Source: Alphaproteobacteria bacterium
GTDB lineage: Bacteria; Pseudomonadota; Alphaproteobacteria; Rs-D84
Assembly (NCBI GenBank): GCA_017463185.1
Contig: JAFTPS010000015.1
Coordinates: forward strand, 1-33,700
DNA length: 33,700 nt
Direction: 5' to 3'
Both the position numbers and the translations under genes were made by a program. Below are positions 14,342 to 21,629 of the stretch, piece by piece (position 1 is the stretch's first letter; the number at the start of each line of letters is the position of its first letter). The notes beneath the pieces were generated by a model. That model was not told the DNA's origin. It did not search any database and saw only the letters and a program-made list of their open reading frames with translations.

Positions 14342-14522
14342 GCATTGGTGATTTTTGCCGATGTGGGGTGTAGAAACTCCAACACACACGCTAGGCTTAG
14401 CGTTATATAGCCTCCAACTCGTAGTGGTTGGAGGGCTGCGATATATATGAATAAGTAGCACTACTTGTGTGGTAGTTTCTAACCTCCAACCCGTCTTTAT
14501 TTTTAGGTGGGTTTATTTTTTT
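14342..14522 (+). ncRNA. Candidate structured RNA (attenuator leader or 6S-like small RNA)
   Basis: The closing helix TAGAAACT/AGTTTCTA (14371-14378 with 14474-14481) can extend with GGGGT/ACCTC across a bulged G. Inside are three hairpins: CGCTA/TAGCG (14389-14402), CCTCCAAC/GTTGGAGG (14411-14418 with 14427-14434) and AAGTA/TACTT (14453-14466). An 8-bp terminator hairpin AACCCGTC/GGTGGGTT (14488-14495 with 14506-14513) is followed by a T run. A second CCTCCAAC at 14483-14490 could compete for GTTGGAGG and would disrupt the terminator. The whole could be an attenuator for the 79-aa gene or a stand-alone RNA of about 180 nt. The overall rod with a central bubble is also compatible with 6S RNA, which I cannot confirm. 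Confidence 0.45.
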
Positions 14523-14541
14523 ATAAACAAGGGAATAAACA

Positions 14542-14781
14542 ATGGCGGTTGGATACAAAACACCAAATACTTTGATTCATGAATTGGATGATTTTTATCG
14601 GCAAAACCCAGATTATCGTACATCTGTGGTAAGTTTGGCAATGCTGGCGAATATTTTGGCAAATGAAATGGGCAAATTTGTATCACGCCCGCGTCGCGTG
14701 GTAATAGAGGTCAAAGAAGACGAAATCGGTAATGTTCTGGGCGGTGGCCTGGGGCAAAAAATGACCGGTGCATTGGAATAA
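14542..14781 (+). CDS. Conserved-looking 79-aa protein, unknown
   Basis: A short acidic/basic-balanced protein without a signal peptide. The N-terminal part is helical (TLIHELDDFYRQNPDYRTSV, then SLAMLANILANEMGKF). A strand-like RRVVIEVKEDE and a Gly-rich tail (GGGLGQKMTGALE) follow. AAGGGA precedes the ATG at good spacing. Transcription would come from the promoter at 14307 through a structured leader with a possible terminator, so expression may be conditional. It lies upstream of rpsB, which has its own promoter. I do not recognise the family; a small cytoplasmic regulator or ribosome-linked protein is possible but unproven. Confidence 0.65.
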   Translation: MAVGYKTPNTLIHELDDFYRQNPDYRTSVVSLAMLANILANEMGKFVSRPRRVVIEVKEDEIGNVLGGGLGQKMTGALE

Positions 14782-14799
14782 TCTTTTTTATATTTTTAC

Positions 14800-14828
14800 T
14801 TGATTTTTTGTAGAGAATTGGCTATTAT
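14800..14828 (+). promoter_or_regulatory. rpsB promoter and 110-nt leader
   Basis: TTGATT (14800-14805), 17-bp spacer, TATTAT (14823-14828). The leader (about 14835-14945) has hairpin-forming words such as GCACCTTGGTGC and could carry S2 autoregulation, as known for rpsB in other bacteria; that is inferred. Confidence 0.6.
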
Positions 14829-14945
14829 TCGCGCACGCACCTTGGTGCGAAGAACACAACCGTTGTGCAAAATTTGTGTCCGGTTCGTATGAATTTGGCT
14901 TTTCCGCACACGGCGAGGATAACAACACAAAAAAGGATTTAAATT

Positions 14946-15797
14946 ATGGCATTGCCTACATTTACTATGAAACAGTTGATGGAAGCGGGTGTTCATTTTG
15001 GTCACCACACACGTCGCTGGAATCCGTTGATGACACCGTATGTTTATGGGGTCAAGGATAAAATTCACATTATCAACTTGAATAAAACTGCACCTTTGTT
15101 GCATCGCTCTTTGGTTGCGTTGGAAGCAATCGCAGCCGCTGGTGGCAAGGTTCTGTTTGTTGCAACAAAACACCAGGCCAAAGATATCGTCAAAGATGCG
15201 GCCGAACGTTGCGGTCAGTACTATGTAAATAACCGCTGGTTGGGTGGTATGTTGACGAATTGGACAACCGTTTCTCAGTCTATTCGTCGTTTGAAAAAAA
15301 TGGAAACTGATATCGCAAACGCCGACAAGTTGGGCCTGACCAAGAAAGAAGTTGGCGTTATGACCAAAGAAGTTGAAAAACTGCGTGATATTTTTGGTGG
15401 TATCTTGGATATGCATGGCACGCCTCAGGCGATGGTCGTTATTGATGTGCCACGTGAAATGAATGCTGTTCGCGAAGCGAAAAATTTGGATATCCCAACT
15501 ATCGCGATTTGTGATACAAACGCAAATCCGGAAATGGTTGACTATCCGGTGCCGGGTAATGACGACGCGGCGCGTGCAACCCAGTTGTACTGTGACCTGT
15601 TCGTGGATGCAATTTTGTCGGGTATTGAAAAACGCCTGGGTGGCGCAGCCGGTAAAAAGGTTGAATCCGATATGCGTGCCGATGCGGCCGATGATTTTGA
15701 ATCTGATATCAAGGAAAAAGAATCCAAGATTAAATCCAAAACATCCGAAGCCCGTGCGGAACGTCGTGGTAAATTGGCTGATAAAGCCGACAAATAA
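14946..15797 (+). CDS. rpsB: Small ribosomal subunit protein uS2
   Basis: A 283-aa protein starting MALPTFTMKQLMEAGVHFGH, the conserved opening of uS2. The family landmarks NNRWLGGMLTNW and FVATKHQAKD are present, and VVIDVPREMNAV, IPTIAICDTNANP and DYPVPGNDDA follow. A charged tail of about 55 residues (Lys/Glu/Asp-rich) extends beyond the core. AAGGA precedes the ATG. uS2 binds late to the 30S subunit on the solvent side. It is separated from tsf by an extra 89-aa gene, an unusual interruption of a normally adjacent pair. Confidence 0.97.
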   Translation: MALPTFTMKQLMEAGVHFGHHTRRWNPLMTPYVYGVKDKIHIINLNKTAPLLHRSLVALEAIAAAGGKVLFVATKHQAKDIVKDAAERCGQYYVNNRWLGGMLTNWTTVSQSIRRLKKMETDIANADKLGLTKKEVGVMTKEVEKLRDIFGGILDMHGTPQAMVVIDVPREMNAVREAKNLDIPTIAICDTNANPEMVDYPVPGNDDAARATQLYCDLFVDAILSGIEKRLGGAAGKKVESDMRADAADDFESDIKEKESKIKSKTSEARAERRGKLADKADK

Positions 15798-15812
15798 TAT
15801 TGGGGTTGTGTT

Positions 15813-16082
15813 ATGAATAAAAAACAGAAAACACAACAACAAATTATTACAACCTCGGTTGGCAACCAATATATGGCAACATATGTTGGTGCCATCGGGG
15901 ATGCAAAATATTTTGAATGTAAAAAACCGGGAACTGGCACGGTTGTGGGGTTCGCGGCGACGGTGGACAATAAAAATTTTGGCCCTGTGTGTCCAGACTA
16001 TGAGACGGCTGCACTGCGTGCACGTAATGTTGCAGATACACGTGGGTCTTGGTTCGCACAATTATTTGTTCGTCAGAAATAA
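15813..16082 (+). CDS. 89-aa unknown protein between rpsB and tsf
   Basis: Begins 15 bases after rpsB and ends 29 bases before tsf, in the same direction with no terminator, so it is probably cotranscribed. The N-terminus is Lys/Gln-rich (MNKKQKTQQQ). The body has YMATYVGAIGDAKYFECK, TVVGFAATVDNKNFGPVC and YETAALRARN, then RGSWFAQLF near the end. There are two cysteines and no signal peptide. Codon use resembles its neighbours. I do not recognise the family. Its place in a translation operon suggests, but does not show, a ribosome-related role. Confidence 0.65.
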   Translation: MNKKQKTQQQIITTSVGNQYMATYVGAIGDAKYFECKKPGTGTVVGFAATVDNKNFGPVCPDYETAALRARNVADTRGSWFAQLFVRQK

Positions 16083-16111
16083 AAATCTAATTAAAATATG
16101 GGAGAAACACA

Positions 16112-16981
16112 ATGGCAGAAATTACAGCAAAACTGATTCAGGAACTGCGTGAAAAAACATCCGCCGGTATGATGGATTGTAAAAAGGCCCTGATGGAAAA
16201 TGATGGCGATATCCAGGCGGCTGCCGATTGGTTGCGCCAGAAAGGTATTGTAAAAGCGGCGTCCAAGGCGGGGCGTGTTGCGGCATCTGGTTTGGTGACA
16301 GTTGTAAAATGTGATGATATGGGCTGTGTCGTTGAATTGAACGCAGAAACAGACTTTGTTGCAAAAAATGAAAAATTCCAGAAATTAGTTGCCGATGTTG
16401 CGGCCAAAGCTGCGGAATTAAAGGGTGATTTTGATGCGACTATGGCTGCGGTCAAAGATGACATTGCTGCAACAATCGCAACAATTGGTGAAAATATGAA
16501 TTTGCGCCGTATTGCAAAGGTAAAAGGCGATAAAATCTTTACATATATTCACAATGCTTTGGTACCGGGTATGGGCCAGATTGGTGTTGTGGTCGCTATC
16601 AATGGTACGGATGCAAAAATTGATGAAATAGGTTCTAAAATAGCAATGCACATTGCGGCAAACAAACCTGAATTTATGACGGTGGATGATGTTGACCCGG
16701 CGGCCGTTGAACGCGAAAAGAAAGTGTTCATTGAATCTGGTGCAACCGCTGGGAAACCAGAAAACATCGTTGAAAAGATGGTGGAAGGTCGTATTAAAAA
16801 ATACTATGGCGAATCAGTTCTGGAAGAACAGCCGTTCGTTATGGATCCTTCTAAGACTGTTCGTGAAGTTATTGCGGACGCTAATGGTAAATTGGCGGGT
16901 TTTGCATACTTTGTCTTGGGCGAAGGTATTGAAAAACGCGAAGACAACCTGGCTGACGAAGTGGCTAAGATGTTGAAATAA
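16112..16981 (+). CDS. tsf: Elongation factor Ts
   Basis: A 289-aa protein. The N-terminal UBA-like region ITAKLIQELREKTSAGMMDC is followed by KKALMENDGDIQAAADWLRQ. The core signature VELNAETDFVAKNEKF contains the TDFVAKN motif that contacts EF-Tu. The two-subdomain core and the C-terminal KTVREVIADANGKL region follow in order. It is the nucleotide exchange factor that regenerates EF-Tu-GTP. GGGAGAAACACA precedes the ATG. It ends the operon with a strong terminator. Confidence 0.97.
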   Translation: MAEITAKLIQELREKTSAGMMDCKKALMENDGDIQAAADWLRQKGIVKAASKAGRVAASGLVTVVKCDDMGCVVELNAETDFVAKNEKFQKLVADVAAKAAELKGDFDATMAAVKDDIAATIATIGENMNLRRIAKVKGDKIFTYIHNALVPGMGQIGVVVAINGTDAKIDEIGSKIAMHIAANKPEFMTVDDVDPAAVEREKKVFIESGATAGKPENIVEKMVEGRIKKYYGESVLEEQPFVMDPSKTVREVIADANGKLAGFAYFVLGEGIEKREDNLADEVAKMLK

Positions 16982-17007
16982 AAAACGCCCCAACGGGGCG
17001 TTTTTTA
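16981..17007 (+). terminator. Intrinsic terminator of tsf
   Basis: AAAACGCCCC / GGGGCGTTTT stem with T run, starting at the stop codon. Confidence 0.9.
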
Positions 17008-17060
17008 TTTCAAAGAGCAAATAGCAGAGAGCAAATATTTAGTGAATAGTGGTGGTTGGG

Positions 17061-17089
17061 TTGACAATTTTTTCGGGGGAGAATATTTT
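17061..17089 (+). promoter_or_regulatory. Promoter of the radical SAM gene
   Basis: Perfect TTGACA (17061-17066), 17-bp spacer, TATTTT (17084-17089). It places the start point near 17096, after the upstream in-frame codons, so ATG 17129 is the real start. Confidence 0.65.
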
Positions 17090-17128
17090 TTTATTGCGGA
17101 TTGGGATGGGTGTGATAATCTGGGGGCT

Positions 17129-18196
17129 ATGACAGATATTGATAATTATCAGAAATTAAAAAACTATGCGGATAAAATATCCAAAATCGTATATGATGAG
17201 GCTCAGTACGAAATTGAAGCGTTGTTTTATCTGACGCGATGTTGTAATTTGACTTGTCCGGGGTGTTATATGCGTGGTTCGCCATATCAATCCAGGGACG
17301 TGTTGCCGGGTAGGGATATTAAATTTTATCTGGATGAATTTACGAAAATTTCAAATTTTACGGAAACGGTTGTGTTTTCTGGGGGTGAAATATTTACCGC
17401 CCCAATCAATTATGTGGAATACAATGCGCACCAGGTTCTGGATCGTGGATGGGCCCTGCAATTAAAAACCAATGGTTCGTGGGTACAGAATCCGCAAACG
17501 CGTGATTCTGTGTTGGCTATGTTGCGGCGATTACAGCCACATCGTGGATTGCGTGCAACGGATGCGGATGTGAAACGATTCCTGGGGCGTGTGCCACGGG
17601 GCGTGTGGCGTATCCTGGGGCGGGATTTAACCCGTGTTTTGATGTACGAGGCTTTGCCCTCCGCGCCTATGTTGGATATGGCGGTGTCGGTTGATGATAA
17701 ATTGCATCCCGTGCAGTCTGCGGATTGGTTTAATGAAATTGCGCAAATTATTACAACTGACCGACGGTTGCGGGATAAAGTAAATCTGAAAACATTTACA
17801 TTGTCCGATTCGGTTCCGTTCTTTGAAAAGAATGTGTTAAACAGTGGAAAATTAAAGATTGAAAAATTTCGTGCCCACGATGATAAAGCCCTTTCAATAT
17901 ATACGGTAAATGGGCGGCGTGTGGAATCATATGTGGGAGATTTTGTTGATGTGGCGCATATTGACGCTGTGGAAAAGTTATCAAATATTACCGTTCCTGC
18001 AATTGGTGATGGGGTGGGCCGATTGGTATATTGTTTTTATCCGGACCGTACGGTTGGATTTGACTGTAATTATCTGGAATCTGTTGGGCGGGTGCCATAT
18101 ATTGATGAAAAAGGCGAATATAAAAGCATCAATCGCATTCGGCGCGATATTTATACCCAATTAGTCCAGGAATATGGGCGTGCGATTTCAAAATAA
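17129..18196 (+). CDS. Radical SAM protein of unknown specificity
   Basis: A 355-aa protein. The iron-sulfur motif CNLTCPGCY (Cys39, Cys43, Cys46) has the CX3CX2C spacing that binds the 4Fe-4S cluster and SAM. The SAM-binding VVFSGGEIF follows at about 90. A Gly-rich opening in the middle and a late YCFYPDRTVGFDCNYLESVG segment carry two more cysteines but no full SPASM set. ATG 17129 is preceded by GGGGG at short spacing and lies downstream of the promoter. Radical SAM enzymes modify peptides, cofactors or nucleic acids; no precursor peptide or partner lies next to it, so the substrate is unknown. It is monocistronic. Confidence 0.82.
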   Translation: MTDIDNYQKLKNYADKISKIVYDEAQYEIEALFYLTRCCNLTCPGCYMRGSPYQSRDVLPGRDIKFYLDEFTKISNFTETVVFSGGEIFTAPINYVEYNAHQVLDRGWALQLKTNGSWVQNPQTRDSVLAMLRRLQPHRGLRATDADVKRFLGRVPRGVWRILGRDLTRVLMYEALPSAPMLDMAVSVDDKLHPVQSADWFNEIAQIITTDRRLRDKVNLKTFTLSDSVPFFEKNVLNSGKLKIEKFRAHDDKALSIYTVNGRRVESYVGDFVDVAHIDAVEKLSNITVPAIGDGVGRLVYCFYPDRTVGFDCNYLESVGRVPYIDEKGEYKSINRIRRDIYTQLVQEYGRAISK

Positions 18197-18212
18197 TTTT
18201 TGTGGGTGTGCC

Positions 18213-18241
18213 TTGCGTGCGGTGTAATTAAATGCTATTAT
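18213..18241 (+). promoter_or_regulatory. tyrS promoter
   Basis: TTGCGT (18213-18218), 17-bp spacer, TATTAT (18236-18241). AAGGAT lies at 18251-18256 before ATG 18265. No T-box-like leader fits in the short gap. Confidence 0.55.
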
Positions 18242-18264
18242 TTTTCCAGTAAGGATATATAAAA

Positions 18265-19479
18265 ATGCAAAATGAATTGTTAAAAGAATTAGAGGCACGT
18301 GGTTTTATCAACCAGGTGTCTAATATTGACGGATTAAATGATGCACTAAATGCTGGTAAAATTACGGCGTATTTAGGGTCCGATCCAACGGCGGATTCAT
18401 TGCATGTGGGACATTTGGTGCCGGTTATGATGATGCGTTGGTTGCAAAAATATGGTCATAAACCAATTACCTTGGTTGGTGGGGCAACGGGGCGTATTGG
18501 TGACCCGTCGGGGCGTGATTCGGGGCGTCCGATGATGACCGAAGAAGTTTTGGCGAAAAATGTAGCAGGATTAAAAAAATCTTTTTCTAAATTTTTTAAA
18601 TTTGGTGATGGGGCGTCTGATGCGATTATGGTTGATAACTATGATTGGATGAAAAATTACAGCCATTTGGATTTTTTGCGTGATTTTGGTACAGATTTTA
18701 CAGTGCCACGCATGCTGTCTATGGATTCTGTAAAGCGGCGATTGGACAATGGCATGACGTTTCTGGAATTTAATTATATGACGTTTCAGGCGGTGGATTT
18801 TTTAACGCTGTATCGTGAACATAATTGTATTTTACAGACCTGTGGGGCGGACCAGTGGGGAAATGCGATTATGGGGATAGAATTGATACGCAAGAAGTTA
18901 GGAAAAGAGGCATTTGTTCTGTCTACGTCACTGATTACAGATGCCAATGGGAATAAGATTGGGAAATCTGCGGGTAATGCCGTATGGGTGAATGAAGATA
19001 AAACGTCGCCATATGAGTATTATCAGTATTTCCGCAACACACCGGATGATTTGGTGGAAAAATTCCTTAAAATTTTCACGGAAATCCCATTGAATGAGAT
19101 TGCGCGTCTGTCCGCATTACAGGGGGCAGAATTGAACGAGGCTAAAAAAATCTTGGCCTTTGCGGCAACTGAAATTGCACACGGTCGTGCTGCGGCGACT
19201 GCGGCTGCTGATACCGCGGCGGCATTGTTTGGTGGTGGTGCAAATGCTACAAATATGCCGTCCGTGGAAATTGAAATGAATGCGGATATGGGGATTTTAG
19301 ATTTCTTGTGTGCGGCGGGATTGTTTGCGTCTAAGTCCGAGGCTCGGCGTACGATAGAGCAGGGCGGAATCCAAATTGATGGTCAAAAAATTACCGACCC
19401 GCGTGCTGTGATTGCACCCGCCGATGAATACAAGGTGCAACGGGGCAAAAAAGTATTTTTGAAAGTAATGAAAAAATAA
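18265..19479 (+). CDS. tyrS: Tyrosyl-tRNA synthetase
   Basis: A 404-aa class I synthetase. The HIGH-type motif is HVGH (residues 47-50) in GSDPTADSLHVGHLVP. The tyrosine-pocket region GADQWGNAIMGIELIRK and the KMSKS-equivalent KIGKSAGNAVW (about 232-242) follow. The C-terminal S4-like RNA-binding domain (FASKSEARRTIEQGGIQIDG, then VIAPADEY) completes the bacterial TyrRS layout. All active-site motifs are present. It charges tRNA-Tyr. It is monocistronic and ends in a terminator shared with the convergent secreted-protein gene. Confidence 0.97.
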   Translation: MQNELLKELEARGFINQVSNIDGLNDALNAGKITAYLGSDPTADSLHVGHLVPVMMMRWLQKYGHKPITLVGGATGRIGDPSGRDSGRPMMTEEVLAKNVAGLKKSFSKFFKFGDGASDAIMVDNYDWMKNYSHLDFLRDFGTDFTVPRMLSMDSVKRRLDNGMTFLEFNYMTFQAVDFLTLYREHNCILQTCGADQWGNAIMGIELIRKKLGKEAFVLSTSLITDANGNKIGKSAGNAVWVNEDKTSPYEYYQYFRNTPDDLVEKFLKIFTEIPLNEIARLSALQGAELNEAKKILAFAATEIAHGRAAATAAADTAAALFGGGANATNMPSVEIEMNADMGILDFLCAAGLFASKSEARRTIEQGGIQIDGQKITDPRAVIAPADEYKVQRGKKVFLKVMKK

Positions 19480-19504
19480 AACGGGGTAAATGCCCCGTTT
19501 TTTA
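19478..19504. terminator. Bidirectional terminator
   Basis: AAAACGGGG / CCCCGTTTT, loop TAAATG, at the stop codons of the convergent tyrS and 19502 genes. Confidence 0.8.
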
Positions 19505-20335
19505 ATAGCTGTAATAACAGTCATTACCCCAGGTCCATGTGCCAGTATCGTCAGGAATGGAAAAGCTGCTTGCGGGGACATAGCATGACAGAAGGTTCCC
19601 TTGGTTATAGTCTGCTGAGGTACTGACCAGTGTTATTCCATCAATAGAGGTTGTATCATCGGGACAGGATTTGCATGTGCTGGTGGCTAGGTAATATCCG
19701 GGGGTACATGCATATTCTGTTTTGGGTTGGTTTAACGCTGCGGGACCACAAACATAGTTTTTTTTGCCTGTGTACGTTGTTCCTTGACTGTAAGTTGTAT
19801 ATTCGTATGTTTCTGGGTCCATCATTTGATATTCGCAGTATGTTGAAAAATCGTATGTCCCGCATTGAAAAGTGGCCGTTGTGCGCGTGTACCGATTGTT
19901 GTTGCTGGACGTTTCTGACCCCTGGACCCAATCGGTTATGTAGTCAGCGCAGTCGCAAACCGAATCTGCATCAGACCAAGTGGTGCGGTCAAAGCAAACA
20001 TATTTGACCGCACGGGATTCGCCATTGCCATTTCCACCTGGGCTCATGCAGTCGGGTATGACACCGTGTAGTCCTGAGTAATGAAAGAGTTCTGTTTTAG
20101 TTCCCATGAGGCAGATGTCTGATGTTGGTGAGTTTGTATCGCATTCTGGAAGGGCTGTACCATTGGAGCCCTGATAGCCAATGCAATCGCATACAGCAAT
20201 CTTGTATTTTGTTGAATCTGTGTAGCAATTGCCACCTGGTGCCCATTCACTGGATGGAATCATTGTCGCGAATGCGCCATGTGTGAAAAAAAACAGAAAA
20301 GCCGCCATACACAAACGACCAATTAGATTAGGCAC
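19502..20335 (-). CDS. Secreted cysteine-rich protein whose start lies in a dispersed repeat
   Basis: A 277-aa product if started at GTG 20335 (signal peptide MPNLIGRLCMAAFLFFFTHG..., cleavage after AFA). A later ATG at 20308 would leave only 14 residues of signal. The core FFFTHGAFA is nearly the same as FFSHGAFA in the 25623 protein. The mature part has about 20 cysteines in spaced words (CDCIGYQG, CECDTN-like, VCDCADYI, FQCGTYDF) and GYYLATSTCKSCPDD near the end, like the modules of the 25623 protein. It ends in WTWGNDCYYSY. The first codons (MPNLIG) are part of an inverted repeat (20319-20334). No clear ribosome site is seen for either start. Function is unknown; export to the surface or periplasm is likely. 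Confidence 0.6.
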   Translation of the reverse strand: MPNLIGRLCMAAFLFFFTHGAFATMIPSSEWAPGGNCYTDSTKYKIAVCDCIGYQGSNGTALPECDTNSPTSDICLMGTKTELFHYSGLHGVIPDCMSPGGNGNGESRAVKYVCFDRTTWSDADSVCDCADYITDWVQGSETSSNNNRYTRTTATFQCGTYDFSTYCEYQMMDPETYEYTTYSQGTTYTGKKNYVCGPAALNQPKTEYACTPGYYLATSTCKSCPDDTTSIDGITLVSTSADYNQGNLLSCYVPASSFSIPDDTGTWTWGNDCYYSY

Positions 20336-20403
20336 AAAACGGAGAGGTAAAAAATGCAGAAATCTGGGAAATTTTTTTGGGACAATATGCCTAATCTAAT
20401 TGG
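20319..20403. repeat. 16-bp perfect inverted repeat around a 53-bp segment (possible invertible site)
   Basis: CCAATTAGATTAGGCA (20319-20334) and TGCCTAATCTAATTGG (20388-20403). The left arm is the first codons of the minus-strand secreted gene; the right arm belongs to repeat copy B. An inversion between the arms would swap the 53 bp upstream of that gene. Confidence 0.6.
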
Positions 20404-20422
20404 TGGTTTAGATTCGGCATAG
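20354..20422 (+). CDS. Possible 22-residue small ORF in the repeat
   Basis: ATG 20354 is preceded by GGAGAGG at 6-base spacing, a good ribosome site. The peptide would read MQKSGKFFWDNMPNLIGGLD plus SA. Copy A, in the matching frame, reads QKSGK...VPNLNGPLDSA without an ATG. Conservation of QKSGK, PNL and LDSA could reflect either coding or nucleotide-level repeat constraint. Low confidence. Confidence 0.25.
   Translation: MQKSGKFFWDNMPNLIGGLDSA
20356..20420. repeat. Dispersed repeat module, copy B
   Basis: Aligns gap-free with 7810-7874. Three conserved blocks are GCAGAAATCTGGGAAA (15 of 16 identical), TGCCTAATCTAA (11 of 12) and TTAGATTCGGCAT (11 of 13). The 16-bp and 8-bp spacers keep their length but not their sequence. 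Blocks 2 and 3 are inverted relative to each other and form a hairpin. Confidence 0.7.
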
Positions 20423-20482
20423 ATTTTATGTCTGTACGGCCTGTATTCTATCAATTTTACGCGTTTTTAACAAGTGAAATAT

Positions 20483-20510
20483 TTGATTTTTTTGTCGCTT
20501 TTGTTAAAAT
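20483..20510 (+). promoter_or_regulatory. Promoter of the EnvC-like gene
   Basis: TTGATT (20483-20488), 16-bp spacer, TAAAAT (20505-20510). GAAGGA precedes ATG 20530. Confidence 0.55.
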
Positions 20511-20529
20511 ATGCGCGAAGGAATTTTGT

Positions 20530-21603
20530 ATGCGATTTTTACGTTTTGTTTTTATTGCTTTATTTGCTTTTTCTGCGCCGTCGTATGGGGCCAGTGAATT
20601 GTCCAAGATAAATGCCCAGATAAAACAGACCGAACAACAGAATAAAAAATTGGAACAACAAGTTAAAACATCCGAGCGTGAAGTATCCAAAACTAAAAAG
20701 CAATTAGTCAAAGCCGCGGACAAGGTTAGTTCCCTGGAAGAACAACGCAGTTTGGTCGCCAAAAAAATTGATGAATTAGATGCAAAACGCGATAAAATTA
20801 CCCGTGAAATGGAACGAAATCGGGGACGTGTTGCCGATGCAGCGGCCAGTATTTTGTTTGTTGCATCACACCCCAGTTTTGATACTGATGATATGCGTGA
20901 ATATGTTCTGACTTCGGCGGTGCTGTCTGGGGCCGCAGACCGATTGGACGAGGATATTCGTCGTGCAGAGGCACAAATTGCAGAATTAAATGAAATTCGC
21001 AATCAACGCGCAATAGAGAAAGAAAAATTGGATCGTACAGCAAAAAAATACGCCCAAGAAAAGAAGGATTTAGATAAATTGTTGAAAACGCGCAGTGCGC
21101 AAAATGAAAAATTAAAAAATCAACATTCTGCATTACAGAAAAAGTTACGCGAGTTGTCCGCGCGTGCGAAAAGTATTTCTGAATTGTCCGCGGGGGTCGG
21201 CAGTTCGCAGATGTCCGGCGATGCACGCTTTTCAAGACGAAAATTAAATTTGCCGGTTCGGGGGCGGGTGGTTGTCCGTTTTGGTGAAAAGACCGCATTG
21301 GGGCTTAAATCTGATGGATGGCGTGTGCGTACGCGTGGTGATGCATTGGTTATGGCACCGGCAGATGGGGTTGTAAAATTTGCAGACAGTTTCCGTGGAT
21401 TTGGCAAGGTTGTAATTATGTCGCATAAAAATGGTTATAATACGGTTATGACAAACTTGGGGAATATTGATGTAATGCTGGAACAAGAGGTTTTGGCCGG
21501 CGAACCGATTGGGCGTATGAACCCGGATAAGCCTGAAATGTATCTAGAAGTGCGCCGTGGTAACAGTGCCGTTGACCCAGCCCGATTATTCAAAGAGGAA
21601 TAA
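20530..21603 (+). CDS. EnvC-like murein hydrolase activator (degenerate LytM domain)
   Basis: A 357-aa protein. A signal peptide (MRFLRFVFIALFAFSAPSYG...) leads into a long coiled coil (about 25-215, heptads rich in Lys, Glu and Gln) and a C-terminal LytM/M23 domain (about 240-357). The domain keeps the fold landmarks ALVMAPADGVVKFA, FRGFGKVVIMSHKNG, VLAGEPIG and MYLEVRRGNSAVDPARLF. The zinc ligands of active M23 peptidases are missing: the usual HxGxD site reads KSDGWRVRT and HxH is absent. This pattern marks an EnvC/NlpD-type activator that switches on amidases at the division septum, rather than a peptidase. ATG 20530 follows GAAGGA and a promoter; an upstream in-frame start is before both. 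No amidase gene is adjacent. Confidence 0.85.
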   Translation: MRFLRFVFIALFAFSAPSYGASELSKINAQIKQTEQQNKKLEQQVKTSEREVSKTKKQLVKAADKVSSLEEQRSLVAKKIDELDAKRDKITREMERNRGRVADAAASILFVASHPSFDTDDMREYVLTSAVLSGAADRLDEDIRRAEAQIAELNEIRNQRAIEKEKLDRTAKKYAQEKKDLDKLLKTRSAQNEKLKNQHSALQKKLRELSARAKSISELSAGVGSSQMSGDARFSRRKLNLPVRGRVVVRFGEKTALGLKSDGWRVRTRGDALVMAPADGVVKFADSFRGFGKVVIMSHKNGYNTVMTNLGNIDVMLEQEVLAGEPIGRMNPDKPEMYLEVRRGNSAVDPARLFKEE

Positions 21604-21629
21604 AAATCCCGCCGTGGCGGGATTTCCTT
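21604..21629. terminator. Terminator between envC-like gene and polA
   Basis: AAATCCCGCC / GGCGGGATTT with a short T-rich exit; it serves both convergent genes. Confidence 0.75.

Noticed and set aside
14796..16061. 421-codon open frame on the minus strand
   Set aside because: It lies antisense across rpsB and the 89-aa gene and has Cys/Phe/Ile-rich composition typical of a shadow frame of a strongly biased gene.
20530..21603. Active M23 metallopeptidase
   Set aside because: The zinc-binding HxGxD and HxH residues are absent, so an EnvC-like activator is the better call.
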